Origin: Euwallacea fornicatus
Lineage: Eukaryota > Arthropoda > Insecta > Coleoptera > Curculionidae
DNA length: 64,000 nucleotides
Direction of reading: 5' to 3'
NCBI RefSeq assembly: GCF_040115645.1
Contig: NC_089544.1
Location: forward strand, 1,984,001-2,048,000
Positions 23,700 through 37,154 of this stretch are shown here, piece by piece. Numbering within the stretch: the stretch's first letter is position 1; every line of letters starts with the position of its first letter. The notes under the pieces were generated by a model, which had not been told where the DNA came from, did not search any database, and worked only from the letters and a program-made list of their open reading frames with translations. The translations under genes and the position numbers were made by a program.

Positions 23700-24890
23700 A
23701 TAGATGTAGGGAGCTTTGGGAGTTCCGTGAAAAAGCTTTGGCGACTTTCAATCGCAAATTAGCATCACTTTCTTATTCAGACATGCCCTAAAGAAAGGGG
23801 CCTAACTAGGAATGTTAAATTAGGCAGGTGTTGATTACGAAAAACGTGGGGCTGCCTTAGCTCGCGATCACACGTTTTAGATGCGTGTTTTATCAATACA
23901 CCCCCTAATTAGAATGCAAATTCCGACGATAATCGGTAAGTCAATTTTGGGTGTATTTTCGAGGATTACGCCGCGAAAATACCATTTTAAATTACCAACC
24001 CTAATTATTATCATCACCTGGTAAGCGCTCTAATTAAGGAGCGTTTAAAGCATAATTAAGTACTAAATTAACTAGTGTTTTGTTAGGTTCACTTACAATT
24101 CTTCATGACACATTCAGAATCCAACACAATTTGCACCGCCCCAATGAAAAACAACAACTTAAATCGGAGATTTGCACAAACAAATTTGGTTCGGTTCGAA
24201 ATTGGACAATAAAATGTACTGAAATTATTACACGAAGCAAACAATGTTCTTTTAATTTAATTAAGAAATAGTGCGCGCTCATGGTTTTATAGGGCGTCCT
24301 AAAAATATTTTACTGTTATGTAAAATTCATGGTTAAACCATGGTAGGTGTATCGGTTCGGTGATTTGATGTGAAACGATGGCCGAATTGGTTCTCAGACG
24401 TGGATGGGAAAGAAACTGAGGGAGAATTTCCTAAAATTTTCTCGGGTAGATGTGGCAACAACTGGTCGGGGTGAGTGATTAAACTGCCTGTTTACAGGAA
24501 TTTAATTACCATACAGGTTGGGGTAAATTTCTTATTACAATTTTTCGCGACGGAAATGGCGAGTGGAGCGACCAAATAAGCGGGTAGCCGGTACCTCGTT
24601 GAGTTTTTGTTCCCTCTGTATGCAGGTGGTACTCAAAAACAAAAGATGTGGTGTAATGTTATTTATTTACAAAACAAATACATAAAATTGCGTTAATTTA
24701 ATTTTGTAGACGCACAGAGACACGAGAACCATGTTGCGGGCAACAGCTAAGAGAACGACGAGCTCCTTTTCAACCGAGAACCGTGTTTCAGGACTTTACT
24801 CAACTTTTATTATTTATTTATATCAACGTTTTGTGTTTGTATATTTATTCCCATCCATTTCCATTTATTTCACTTCTCCCGCCAGCCGTA
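23700..24890. other. No gene recognised
   Basis: AT-rich DNA with one isolated transposon-type end (ATAGGGCGTCCTAAAAATATT) near 24290. Confidence 0.45.
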
Positions 24891-24892
24891 TA

Positions 24893-25840
24893 TACAGGGC
24901 GAGTCGGTTTATACTAGCAGAAATCCGGCACTCGACATGGTACCTCAATTCCAATAAGTCATTTAAACGTATGTGGGCAAAAGCTTGGTTTTTGAGATAC
25001 AGCCTGTTAAACCTTTGGACATTTTTACGTTTTTCCCCTCAAGGCAGTTTTTGACCCAATTTATTCAATTTTGTCCATTTGTTACCAATGACGGTCCACA
25101 AGTTTTGACATGTCCAGACGATTTAAAAACCTATAGGGTGATATTCTTTCGGCGGTCTCTTTTTACCTTCCAGAACTTTTTTCTGGTGCGCCACTGACTT
25201 TGTTCCTTACCGTTTTCGAGTAATTTGAAAGTCTCTGAACGAACGTAACATTACTAAACATCTCATTCATCCGCAGTTTAACTGCCTTGAGGTAGCTCTT
25301 AAACTCACGAGTAAAATAAAATAGTTCCGGGTCATTTGTGAAGTAATAATGCCCCGGCTTATCATTAATACACGCTTTCATGCAAAAATTTTTGGTAATT
25401 TTGACGTGCCTGTGCTATTATCCCCGAAAACATTTTCGTAAATAAACTTTTGTCTCAGCGACTTTTTCCAGACGCGATAAAACTGCAAAAGCCGAAAGGA
25501 CTTCTAACTTGAACGTGGAATCCAAACTTTTCAGATTAAGTAGCCAGTGGCGCACCCAAAAAAGTTCTGGACGGCAAAAGTGGACCGCCGAAAAAATATC
25601 GCCCTACAGGTTTTGACATCGCCTAGACATGTCCAAACTTGTGGAACATTATAGATAAGGAATGGTAAAAATTTCAATAATTATCTTACCATCTATAAGA
25701 GCTGTGTGGGAAATAGAAAAAAAACAACATTTGGACTCATATCTCAAAAACGAAGCGTTTGCAGACATGTTTATAGGATTTACTGAATTTAAGATAAGGT
25801 ACTCCATTCTGCGAGTATAAACTGACTCACCCTCTATGTA
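24893..25840. mobile_element. Long-armed foldback DNA element (FB3)
   Basis: About 300-base inverted arms. The left arm starts TACAGGGCGAGTCGGTTTATAC. The right arm, on the other strand, starts TAGAGGGTGAGTCAGTTTATAC. The inner ends also match: TTCTGGTGCGCCACTGACTT near 25180 is the inverse of AGCCAGTGGCGCACCC near 25546. The arms share TTTTGACAT(GTCC/CGCC)-type and TTTTGAGATA motifs. The centre is about 340 bases and has no recognised function. Confidence 0.87.
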
Positions 25841-26570
25841 CAGGGTGTTCGGAAGTAAAGTTGAGATATTTTAGAAGGTTATTTTAGAATTTACAATAAC
25901 AAAAAAGTGCCTAAAAACGTACTCCAAAACTTGTTTTTCAAAGGGGCTAGAGCTCCCTAAAAACGGGAACCCTGAAAGTATTTTTTTGCAATATTTTCAA
26001 AACGGTTTGCGTTGAAATTATGAAGTTCGGAATAATTTAATAAATTGAAATGGGAATAGTTTTTTGTGTGAATCCATGCACATTTTAATCAGGGACCTCA
26101 CAGACTGCACAACTGTTACGTAAACAGTATTTTAGCAGTTGGACATAATAATCGATTTGGGTGGTGCGAATGAAAATTTGCGTAAACACTAGAGTAAATG
26201 GTGAAAGTGTATTCGGATTGTCAGCTGGGACAATAATGAACCGGCAGAGGTGGTCCAGTTCCGTGGCCCCCTAGCTCGCCCGATCTAACACCTTTTGATT
26301 TCGTTCTGTGGGGACATGTCATGTCTCTGGTTCGTAAAACGCCAAAGGCCGGGCCACCGTAGCGCTATTTTGTACGAATACATTTAAATAAAACGTACCA
26401 AAACCCGATAAAAACATTTTTGCGCATGACCGCCTTAGAGCATCTCAAGGCCGTGGCGCCTTAGGGCGGTACGTGCGGATGCGGGTTCTCATGTTCAGGT
26501 GTGGTCAATTGTTGCCCCGAATAATCCCCAGGAGGGAGACCCCATGGTTCTGAAACACCTTGTATCCTAA
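25839..26570 (+). mobile_element. Mariner-type element relic abutting FB3
   Basis: Starts TACAGGGTGTTCGGAAG, sharing its first TA with the end of FB3, and ends ...AACACCTTGTA. On the plus strand near 26252-26345 it encodes WPPSSPDLTPFDFVLWG, the transposase block around the third catalytic Asp, followed by HVMSLVRKTP. The remainder is unreadable, so it is a heavily decayed copy. The tight abutment suggests insertion at the TA target left at the FB3 end. Confidence 0.75.
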
Positions 26571-26638
26571 AGCCGGTTTCGTGTTGGGCCCGCGTCGAAG
26601 TGCGTAATAAGAGAAAACGAAGTAAACATGAACATTAG

Positions 26639-26898
26639 GCAAGGAACGATGTTACACGAAGTGGATTGTAGTGCAATCCAAATAAATCAGTTGTTCTGAA
26701 TTGCAGTTGCTTAATATAACTCATCATCGCCTTGCTCTTGTCAATTACTTCACCCACTTGGAGTTCGTATCGAGTGCCCCAAAAGCTGTCCGAAAACTCC
26801 CATAAATTAGAAAAGTTCCGTGTTACCGTTTCAACGTTCTTTAATTTAAATACTATCTGGCTCGTCCTAATAATCGCCCCCAAATTGTGGACTTATGA
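26639..26898 (-). pseudogene. Isolated protein-coding-like exon, weakly chemoreceptor-like
   Basis: An open frame follows a possible acceptor (TCTCTCATAAG) near 26899. It reads LGAIIRTSQIVFKLKNVETV, then NLWEFSDSFWG and a helical VGEVIDKSKAMMSYIK. The pattern (amphipathic helix, W, charged helix) loosely resembles the segment after the second membrane helix of insect odorant receptors. No other exon of such a gene was found nearby and a transposon lies directly downstream. The family call is a guess. Confidence 0.2.
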
Positions 26899-26899
26899 G

Positions 26900-27959
26900 A
26901 GATGAAAAATTCAAATTAAGTTTCACTCAAAGTCGCAAATACCTACTTAAATTGGTTTCACCAGTATAAATATCAGATTGCTGCAAATAAGTTTACCTTA
27001 CTCTATTTCGTTAGGAGTTTCCGAGCGACTTCTCTTTCAAACTCGAGCCAAACTTCAGGTTTACAAATCTTGTTAGTAGTTTTAATTCAATCTAAGCAAC
27101 TGAATAACTATAATTTGAATATTGAATAGATATCTTGTTAAACGGTGAAAAAAAACACAAATTCTTACTCAGCCGTAAGGGTTAACAGCAAATTTCCGAC
27201 GTGGGTGGTCCAAATCGAGGCCCACTCCCCCGCCCTCACCTGGATATCAGAAACGGCAGTTTTCGCATTAATACGGAGGGCTCCTCAGGGCCCCCATTGC
27301 CATCTGCGGAACGGTTAGAGACGCAAACTTTTGGTTGGGAAAGAATCAGCCATTTTCGGGGGTGGTTTAATTCGTCGCGAACGGCGTAGCCCGAGCCAAC
27401 AATAAAAGTACTAAAGACCGTTTTATAAACCAAAAACGTGAAGTCGTTTCAATCTCGGAACAGGAAAATTAAAAATGGTGTTGTTTTAAACTTTCTTAGA
27501 TGAAAGAAGTCATTGTCGCCATTCTCTATTGTCCCCACGTGCCATTGTTGCGCCCGTCATTAAGAAATATAACGACCGTTTCATTGTGGCTAACATTGAC
27601 TTATCGATAGTTATCCTTGATGGAAAAGGGAAACTCCATTTCTGCAAGAAATAAATTAAACCGAGCCGCCGACTTCCATTATGTCTACTCGAGAGTGTAA
27701 TGAATTGGGTTTTTTAGATCAACTTTACGAGCGTTTAGTTATACAAAAGTCGTGGCACATGCTTAAACCAGAGTCGTACAGAGCTCCCTAAATAGCTATT
27801 ATTAAATGTTTATATACCGTCAATAACGTTCCAACAGTACCATTTAATCCAACCTGTATCCCGTTGGTTACAGTTTTGTCCTAGCACAGCTTCCGCTCAC
27901 GGGGCCCCAAAGATGATCAATTTTGTACCTTGTGGCTTCTCATTGATCCCAGACTACAG
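26900..27959. other. No gene recognised
   Basis: Mixed-composition DNA without a recognisable exon, repeat family or RNA gene. Confidence 0.4.
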
Positions 27960-28641
27960 AGTAGGAGAGGGCGGGGCTAAGGCAATATAGTGAGATAGTT
28001 ACGATTTCAGCGAGGAGTTATCAAGAAACGAAAATAACTGATACCCTGATCATTTAGCTACAATTTCGCCATCTTGTTGTAGCTCGTAATGCTGCTGAGT
28101 TCCGGCTGGAAAAGCAAAAAAATTGTTTTACTATCTCCACCCCCGCTACTTGGGTAAAGACGGTAAACATTTTTTAATGCGGCAAAAGGAAGAAAATGTA
28201 AAGAAACACATATTTTTAGCGATTTTAACTCATTGAAACTTGTTTATTTGGAGTTTTTTTAGAAAACGGAGCTTGAATCAGAATCTGTTTCCATTCCTAC
28301 CTGCTCTTTGTGTTATTTTTTACATTTAAATATGAAATCACCGCGTTTTACCACCCCAATGGCTTTAGATAATGTCTTGTGCATAATAATGTTTTTGGCC
28401 TATAATTACGCGCCATAACTAACAACCACGAAACAAAACGAGTAGCACTATCAGAATCTTACAAACGCAATTTCATGAACATAAATCAGCTCGCGCTTTT
28501 ACAAATGGCGGCGCAGAAATTAAAATTTTTATCTGTCAATGTCCGCAATACAGGAAACTCAGCAGTGTCGCTGGCGCCATCTTTTGTCTAGCCATTTAGC
28601 TGTCATATTAAGACACTATCTTAGCCTCATCCTTCTCTACG
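27960..28641 (+). mobile_element. Internally deleted copy of a pogo/Tigger-like element
   Basis: Terminal inverted repeats: GTAGGAGAGGGCGGGGCTAAGG (left) and, on the other strand from the right, GTAGAGAAGGATGAGGCTAAGA. The first 190 bases match the 5' end, and the last 135 the 3' end, of the element at 38062-41022 in the opposite orientation. Examples are TGATCATTTAGCTACAATTT and the ATCAGCTCGCG...AAATGGCG region. No transposase frame remains. Confidence 0.78.
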
Positions 28642-28644
28642 AAA

Positions 28645-31594
28645 AAAAAAACATTTATTCGGATCCCCCCACGGCGTTTTTTCCGTGCGAGAAATGCGAT
28701 CTAATGGCTCTGTGAGGTCGCAGAGTAAAGCACCCACCATGCTACGAAGCTGCATTCTACTGATAATACTTATGTCATTCTACTGACATGCATTATACTG
28801 ATATTTTACTTAAAAAACAAACTGCTGCATTTATTGTAGACCTACTGAATCCCCATTGACGTAGATGAATTTTTTTTTTTTTAATGATCGACTATTTTGG
28901 ATCTGCGGGGCCGTTTTGAGCGTCTCGGGTACCAATGGTGACCGCAACACTTTCCACCTGCACGTGTAATCTAAGGAGAACTATCGGTTCTATCGGCGTC
29001 GACTTGGCCTGACTAGATCAAAGTGCCGCAGCGGAGAGAATTTTCTGTAATAAATATGTATTTGATGATTCTGACTCGCACGTAAGAAATACGTGTTCAT
29101 ATCCGCGTTTAGCCACAAGTTCTCCTGCTGATTTAGTTTGCTGAAATGCTCCATCTGTACTTCTCACCCGGTTACACTTTTTCACGTCTTGTCCCGACTG
29201 CAAAGACACTCATTACTGTTCGCATAAATTACTTCGCAAATTAATGTGGAGTACTTTGACTTTGAAAATTTTTCCGCCACTGCTGTTCACCCAAGGGTTT
29301 TATTTGCGATAGGGGAATACCGTAAATAAACCCAAACCACGACATTTGCGTTGCATACACATTATCCGAGCGAATGCTTAACAAAGCTTGTTAGCATGCT
29401 ACTTTAAGCAGTCCCGATGGCACTTGACCTGTCCGCTAATCACGTGAACCCATTACCAATTAAAACAGTGTTGGCCACGTTCCCATGAAATATCCTGTGA
29501 AATAGGTCATGAAATGGGGGCCGTAAGAAGTGCCAGTAGTTGTTGAATATTCAACCGGTTAACTAAGTAACTGCAATAAAGTTATTCAAATTGCGAGGAA
29601 CGTTAACTTTATCGCATTGCTGCTGAAACTTTTAGAAACTCCATCGGTAACTCCATATTTGACCTAAATAAGCGTATTTTCTAGCAATATTATTTGCGTG
29701 TAATCGCCTGTGAGTGTGAGTCTTAATACCGTGCGGCTCTAAATTGTTATCATCCCCGCATCCCCCCTTTACTTTCCGACAAATTATTATCAAATAAAAA
29801 CAACCAAGAAACTTCAAAACTTAATATTATTCTTTTCATTTTGTGCTGCTTTTTAATTTTTTTTAGAATAATTAATTGTTAAAAAGCTAACAGCAAGGGG
29901 GGCGCAATACAGCGTCGCACGACATACTACGTTTAAGTCACAAACAACGTGAACCGTTGTACATATTAAATACTTAACAAGAACAGTGAAAAATAGCTTT
30001 TTACATGACCATTTAGGAAATGCATAATTTTATGTAACGAGTAAACTTTTGCTAGACTAGCGAAGCGACGTTACGCCACGAGTCGAGATCAACTTACGTA
30101 TGAGTGGGATTTTTCTGACTTTCGGAAATAAGTATTACGTCAAACCGGAGTCTTTAAACATTTAATTAAATCACATTTAAGATTAAATCTGTGGGGCACA
30201 GCTGGAAAATGTCTCATTCCATGTTTCCAAACCTTTTAGTTCGGCAGGACCATTAAAGAATTTATTATTATGGGGGCCTGATGCTAAGAACTCTTTAAGG
30301 CATTCATGACCTTTAAGCGAACGTTTTTATATAAATGTTTATGCCACACCCCGACGAAAAAGTGTTTTTAGTTTTTATCGATTCTATTTATCGTTTTATT
30401 AAGATTTAAAGTTTTATGTTACGGTCTGCCTGAAATACTTATAGATTTCTTATTTTGACCGCATCTTCAAAAAGGTGCACATTGTAATTTTTGTGTTCTG
30501 ATTCGTTCCGTTTTTGGAAATACCGTTAAAGAGACGATTCGACGAGTGCCAAACAATCAAAAAATATATAAAGATTCAATTTTGGCAATGAAACTGGTAA
30601 AAAAAAATTGAGGGACAACCTGTATATTATTATTTTATTAGAGGGCTTTCCCGGGCAATAACCCTAACATCAATTGCCCCGTTTATCCGTGCAAATTGAC
30701 GTATTTTGTTCATCTCGCGTACTTTTCATATGTACCAAAACTAACGCGTTTCGCGCAAGAAGTCGCTCTTCAGGAACCAAAAAATTAAAAGAAGATTTTT
30801 TGTCTTTCTTTGCTGCATTTTGAATAGTAAGGCCGTTTTTTTACTGTTTACCTCCAAAATTTTTGGCTTGTTGAGCCGACAAGGGAATTACGTGCTTCAC
30901 CGTGTATTTGCAAATAAATTTGGCCGACATGTCCTGATAAAATTGCAACATGTCTCTAAAGTAAAAGTAGAGTTTCGTTAAATCCTGAAGGCAATGTCGT
31001 TATTCACATCCGTGAATTGTATATCCCATTTTGTAAAAGTTATGATTATAAAACTTTATGCAGGAAGGAAATAAGTTGAATCTAACTTTAAGCTATTGAA
31101 TTTGAAGTGTAAACTGTTCGTGAATCATTCCAAAAGTAGGGGCTCGTCCAGGGATAAAATTTTATTTAACTTTCGTGTTAGCCCTACTCAAAAATATATT
31201 TATCTACGGAATAATGTGATCCATCAAATATTCTAGACATCTTCAGTAGAGCTTTATATGAAAACGAAAGAAACGGTAAATATTCCTTTAGTAGTTATTT
31301 GGTTATAGAAATCAATTGTGGATACTATCCAGAACTATCGCAGGTATAGAGCGCTCTTGGTCTAGGAAGTTCTTGAAAGTTAGCACCATCAAATATGAAT
31401 TTGTTGAAGATGCAACACAAGAGTTTATGCAAATTTTAGTTCTGATTTCGAGAGAATTTCAACGTCTAGACAGAGTGTTCCGAAATTAATCATATTCACG
31501 AAACTCTTGGCTACCGAAGTATTGAGTGTAAAAGTTTGAGAGGTTCTAAAATTTTATTTCACAACTTTTTCAGTTTTACGCAGGATCCGTCATA
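28645..31594. other. No gene recognised
   Basis: Inspected for exons, tRNAs and paired termini. An isolated AATTGAGGGACAACCTGTATA end lies near 30605-30625. Nothing else can be supported. Confidence 0.4.
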
Positions 31595-32291
31595 TACAGG
31601 ATGTTTCTGAATAGACGGTAAAACATTGAACGGGTGAAATCTGAGCCAAAAGAAGTCCAAAAATGCTTTGGAATCGATCTACAGAGCTTAAAAACGCTGC
31701 TTATTTCGTTTTTTTTTTTAAATTATTTCTTTCTTTTTTATCAAAACTTCCAATAAATTCGTACATATCATACGCCGAGTGTTTTCTACAAACAGAAATT
31801 TTCGGACTTTGATTTCATACACCAGGTGATGCGGATTGTTGAGTTTTGAGCTCTCATTTATCGCATTTTTTTCTGTTAATATTTTGAATCTTTTAGGCAA
31901 ATTTCTGAAATCCGCATTAGGTTTTCTCGCTTTTCAGTCCCTTGCGAAATTTCGCTACAAATCGATGGTTTAGGAAATATTCGCGATAATAGTAAAGGGT
32001 GTTCACACATCAATCAATTTAAATAATAAAGAAACACTTAGTGAAGTTAGCCATGATTTTTGCTGCATTTGTTTGCTGTCAGGTTTGACAATTGTTGACA
32101 GTTAGATGCTTGAAACTGTCAGAAAACAATGGTTTTTTGACAGTGTTTGCAGAAACACAAAAGCGCTTTTAACACCCTGTAGATCGAGGCCAAAGTATAT
32201 TTGGATATGTCGTTATATGAACTCTTCGTCTCAAATTTGGCTCAGGATTCGCCCATTAAATTTTCTACTGTCTATTCAGAACCACCTTGTA
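31595..32291. mobile_element. Foldback DNA element (FB4) with a nested smaller MITE
   Basis: The left end is TACAGGATGTTTCTGAATAG; the right end on the other strand is TACAAGGTGGTTCTGAATAG. The homology continues through ACGGTAAAACATTGAACGGG / ACAGTAGAAAATTTAATGGG and TGAGCCAAA. Inside it, 31994-32181 begins TAAAGGGTGTTCAC and ends AACACCCTGTA, which looks like a separate insertion of about 190 bp. Confidence 0.78.
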
Positions 32292-32299
32292 TGTGAAAT

Positions 32300-35200
32300 A
32301 ACGGCAATAGGTTTTTAAATAGTTTTTTTATCAAACAATGTTTGAAGTAGAAGTTCCTTGTCCCATAACAGGCCAACAAAGTCCAACTTTAGTTTTTCGA
32401 CTGGCACCCTGAGTTTCTGATTTTTTTAATGGAAGCTATACTTATTTGCGCATACAGGCGCATCAAGTTTTATTGGGGTTGGATAGGGAAGGAATCCTTT
32501 GTTTTACAAGAAAATGAGGCAGGTCTGCGAAAACCCCAACCCTCGAACTGTAATTATAACGGAGATGCCCTGCAAAAGTGTCGAAAACCGGATATCCTGC
32601 ACATGCGTGAACTCAAATGGCGGACATTTCGAACATATAATGTAATGAAAACAATAATAAATTTGTGTTTTTGATCGTGATGAGCGGCGTAAAATGTGTA
32701 ACGTATCATATTAATTAGAAGGTAACTGCAATAATTTAAAGGTAAGAGGTTTTTCAAAATATTAAAATAAGAATCGCATCATGTTTACGTTTTAACCGTA
32801 AAACCTGTCGGATCTAAAAAACCCGTGTAAACGCACCATATACACGTCTTGTTTGTGCAGCTACTCGGGGAAGAAACAAAATAAAACAGGCACGATGCGA
32901 CGTTGCCAATTCTCAAATGATGTTTTTGTGCTTTTCCAGGGAAATATTGCATTTGCGAACCCTTAATCGTTGGTTAAATTCGCGAATTTAATTCGTTAAC
33001 ACCCTGTGTATGACGGGCCCAGTATATTTCAATATTAATTATTAGCCCTAAACATTTCGAATGGAAAAACGGTGGTCGTCATGTACAAAAAAAAAAAAAA
33101 AAAAGGACGATGACGCCACATCTCGGACAGTTATGACGTCATCAATGTGACTAAATTGATTTTTTTTTGACTGAATCGACGCGTCCGTCTGCTTTTTCCG
33201 GAACGTGTTAATTTTAATACGAACGAATTTGTCCCGTATTAGCCTGCAACCACTGTATAAACAAACAAGTTCGGATATGCATAAAAAGAAGCGATAAACG
33301 ACGCGCGGAGCCAGCGGAGCGACAGACGTTTTTTTCCTCCGCGTTTACCTGCGGCGGCCGCCCCATGACGAACACAACACGCAAAGAGTTCACGATAACG
33401 TTTCGAAGGAGCCCTAACCGTGGAAAATGAACCAACCCTTAATTTAGTGATAACGGAGCGCAGGTAACATCCCCGCTCAAGAAAACTATCAACCCCAGGG
33501 CAAACTTTAACTATTTTCGTACTCTCCAAGAGCAACTTCTCGACTTGATAAAACCCTGCTATTTGATCAAAAACAAAACTTTTGGCTTGTTATCTCGAAA
33601 TAAAGACTTGTAAAGTTGCATTTCAAAGTTCCCCAGTGTCGGTTGTTCCGGTATTTAAACGGAATTTCAAACTGCCAACGTAAAAAGAATGGCACTAACA
33701 GTTAAGAAGTTCGAGTAAGTTGTAACGGTACGAGATATAAAAAAAATCTGCTGCAGAATTTTAGGGGTTGCCGGGGGATTATATCTTCCTACGTTGGGGA
33801 GAAATATACTTCTCAGCCTCTATATTAATTAAGTTTCAACCTGCAGGCAGCATAACGTTGTGTATGTGATGAAGTTCGAAACTCATTAAGAGTCTTTACG
33901 TATGCGGCAGCTTTAGAAGCTGAAGGACGGGACGCTTTTCAGACCTAGAGGGGCAACGAACAACAATAAATGCGATTTTGTTATCAGCGGTAATTTTAAA
34001 ACCCATCAAAAGAAGTTCTTTGATGGGGATACCTCAAAAGCTCATATGCTTCCCTTGAAATTCCTCTCCCACCGCCGCCCTCCCTGCCCCGTCCCGGCCC
34101 CCGTGGCCAAGACGGGGATGGAAGCTGTCCCATGCTCGTCCGTCGGGATATTTGAAAATCTCTTATTCTGATAAATCTTCGGTAAAATGTCGGGATCTTT
34201 GAAGTTCTTCCTATCTGCGAAAGTCTGCATAAATAAGTCCCGGGGACGGGACGGAAGTAATTATTTTCGGCAACTGCTTCGATCCCTGTGTTTTCAACAA
34301 CGCCCCTTTCTAGAATTTAGCAAAAAAAGTGGCAAATTTGGTAATCGAGACAGGAAATTGCGAACGAAAATTATCTCACGAGCCATGTTGCCGCACACCG
34401 CCTTCCTCGTGTGGTAAAATCCTTTGCGTTACGTGAGGCTTTGCTTTTCCTAACTAGTTGTATAAATAGACATTATGACTGAATATTTAATCGTCGAAAT
34501 TGCCGGAGAACGTCAAAATGTAGCCGCACTAGGTTTTCTGTGAGCGGATTAATTAGATTCAGGGGAACTGAGATGGCAGTAAATAGGAAACCGCGGGAAA
34601 TGCATCAGCTGGCAAGAATTAACTCTAATATCATTGCCTTGGTAAGTCTCAATATCTCCGAAAATCCAGAATATAGAGCTAATTATATTAAAGGCGACAA
34701 ATAACTCTGGCCTGGCCAGCTTTAGACCCTTTGAGGGCCAAATTATTAGCTAATGTCCCGTAAACTTTAACTGCAAGTCAGTTCCCACGGAAATTTAAAT
34801 AACAATTTAAGTGGAAATGACCAAATATTGACCTGAAATAAGGTCGGAACTTCGACAGGGAAAAGTATCTGACATAATCTTACTGCGAACTGTACAGGGT
34901 CCGGGGCTGAACCGTGGGAATCTCGGTAATAGTGAAAGATGCAAAGTAGATTGAATTGGGGCAAATTTGCGCAAATCGGTTCGAAAGTTGCTGAAATGGC
35001 ACCGGAATGAATTGTAAAAAACATGAAAATATAGATTGTTAATTATGAACGAGGGAAAGTGGCGCTAAAAATGACAAATTGGGTTTGACCCCGTGGTTTT
35101 TGGACAGGATTGTTGGATTATACGGGATGTTGTTCTCTGCCCTTTTATAAGGTCAAAGGACGATATTTGTCCTTTAAGAAGCGCATTAAAAAAAATGAGT

Positions 35201-36630
35201 GCAATTTGCGCAACGTTCGTCATATGCAATTACCGACTCTTATAGAAGGGAAATTCGGTGGTGAAGCTCTAATTTGTAGATCCATCTCCAGCTTGAGCTA
35301 CCGAAGCCACTTCAATCCTCACTGACCAGCTACCTATGAGCCTTCGTACCTTCATATTCCATCAACAGGATAAATCAGTGTTCAATAGGAAAAAGTACAC
35401 ACCTCGTTCCACATCACCACGAGACTTCGATGCTCCATTGCTAAATGTCCGTACTCTCGCCGCAGTACTCGCCCCACACTTAATCCCTATAGACATTTCC
35501 AAGCGAGTTGAGTACGAAAAGAAACGTAGAGCAAAAATCCGCATTAACGTACAATAATGAATTTCCATTTTCGCCGATTAAAGCGCGATTGACTACTCAT
35601 AAAACACATTAAACGCCAAGGTAATGAAGTGCGTCATACGTTATACGTTACATAATATAGCAGTTATTCCCTACTGAACTTGAATCTTACTCAATCTGCA
35701 CCTAAAGTTAAATGATTTGGGCCTTTCCCCAATAAACCCATCTAACGCCGCCTTCAAAGAAGTTTCTAAAAATATCCCCACATCTTTTATTAATTTAGAT
35801 CGGATATGGATGAATTTAACTTTTGCAACATTTCTCCCCGAGGCAAAGAAGGCATGAAAAATGATTAATCATAACCATCAGATTTTCACCAGAGTCGGGC
35901 CACGGTCATTAGTTATCTCACTTCTTCAAATATATTCCTTGTCAATGAAACACATTTATTTTATTTTTGTTACGATCCAAGACATGTTATGTTTTGTGTT
36001 TTATTTATTTGATTGTTAATTTATGTAAGCCCGTTGCAATTTTATGAAGTTTAGTACTGGGAACAGTGGTACCTGCAAAGCGGTTAGCGCAGGTTATGAA
36101 TGACTGTGAAATGCTCATCACCGCAACTTAAATTTGATGTTCGAGCCATAACGATGCGCTTCACCTTTTTGGTGTATGATGTAAATATATAATTAATAAT
36201 TTAAATGGTGAAAGTGGTGACTAATAATATTAAGCAACTAAGTATGCAAGATTTCTTCAGTTTAGATATATGTAGAGGTCTAAAACTCCCGCGTAAATTC
36301 GTCAAAAACGGAATTTTTCGATTTTTTTTTCAAAAAAATTTTGAATTTATTCGTGGGCAAGTTATATGTTCATAATTTCTCAAATAATCTAAAAACGTTA
36401 TAATTTTATATGAAAAAAATGAAAAAATCCATTTATCTATTACGTGAGTAACTCTGCATACAAGTCTGTTATATCAAAAAATGCACAACAAAAAATAATA
36501 TTTGCCATGTTTCAGAGTTTTCATTAAAAAAAATTCCTTAAATTTTTAACGAATTAATGTAGGAATTTTGGTCTTCTACTTATAACATATATACATATCA
36601 TTTGACAGTTAATCCAAAGAAGAATTAATT
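32300..36630. other. No gene recognised; poly-A at 33087-33104 and a GC-rich patch near 33300-33370
   Basis: 33300-33370 is locally GC-rich (GCGGCGGCCGCCCC) in otherwise AT-rich DNA and could be a regulatory island. The open frame 35336-35557 is compositionally protein-like but matches nothing I recognise and has no clear splice context. A lone ACACCCTGTGTA terminus lies at about 33000. Confidence 0.4.
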
Positions 36631-36641
36631 TGACGAAAAAA

Positions 36642-37142
36642 TACAGGGCGTTCCATTAAAAAAAAACCAGTTTGAAGTACTTCAAATGTGAAATGTTTGG
36701 GTATATTTTTATACCTTTCACAATTTCTCGAAAATTAAAAGTATACTTTAGCAGAACGACCTTTTGCTTCAACTGGAAAACTTTTCAAATGACTCAATTA
36801 ATACTGTGGCAGTTTATTGAGAATTTTGAAAAGTTCGTTTTTCCTTCGATCTTTACTTTAAATTGAATTAACTCAAAAACTGTAAAAATATGCAAAATTT
36901 TTAATTACAAAAAATACTTGTGGTTAGAAGTAGAATTAGTATCCACAACAAAATACGGAGTATTCCAGCGAAAATTCGAATTTTGGTCTCGTCACGGTTT
37001 TGTTGTCTATCCTGTAACTTCGAAAATATTAAAAAATAAAAATTCGTGAAAAACTGAATAACTTTTATATTAACATATTTTTTTTTAACGTTGTAGTTTT
37101 TGATATAAAGTAATGGACCATTTTAACATGGACCACCGTGTA
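36642..37142. mobile_element. Probable transposon-derived segment with degenerate termini
   Basis: Begins ATACAGGGCGTTCCATTAAAA. Near 37141 the other strand reads TGTACACGGTGGTCCATGTTAAAA. Only the outermost bases match, so this is either a decayed MITE of about 500 bp or two unrelated ends. Confidence 0.4.
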
Positions 37143-37154
37143 CAATTATTGGGG

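Noticed and set aside
25163..25381. 72-codon open frame (-) inside FB3
   Set aside because: Overlaps the arm and centre of a non-coding foldback element; no transposase motif.
35336..35557. 73-codon open frame (+), basic and protein-like
   Set aside because: No family recognised, an in-frame stop just upstream and no convincing acceptor.
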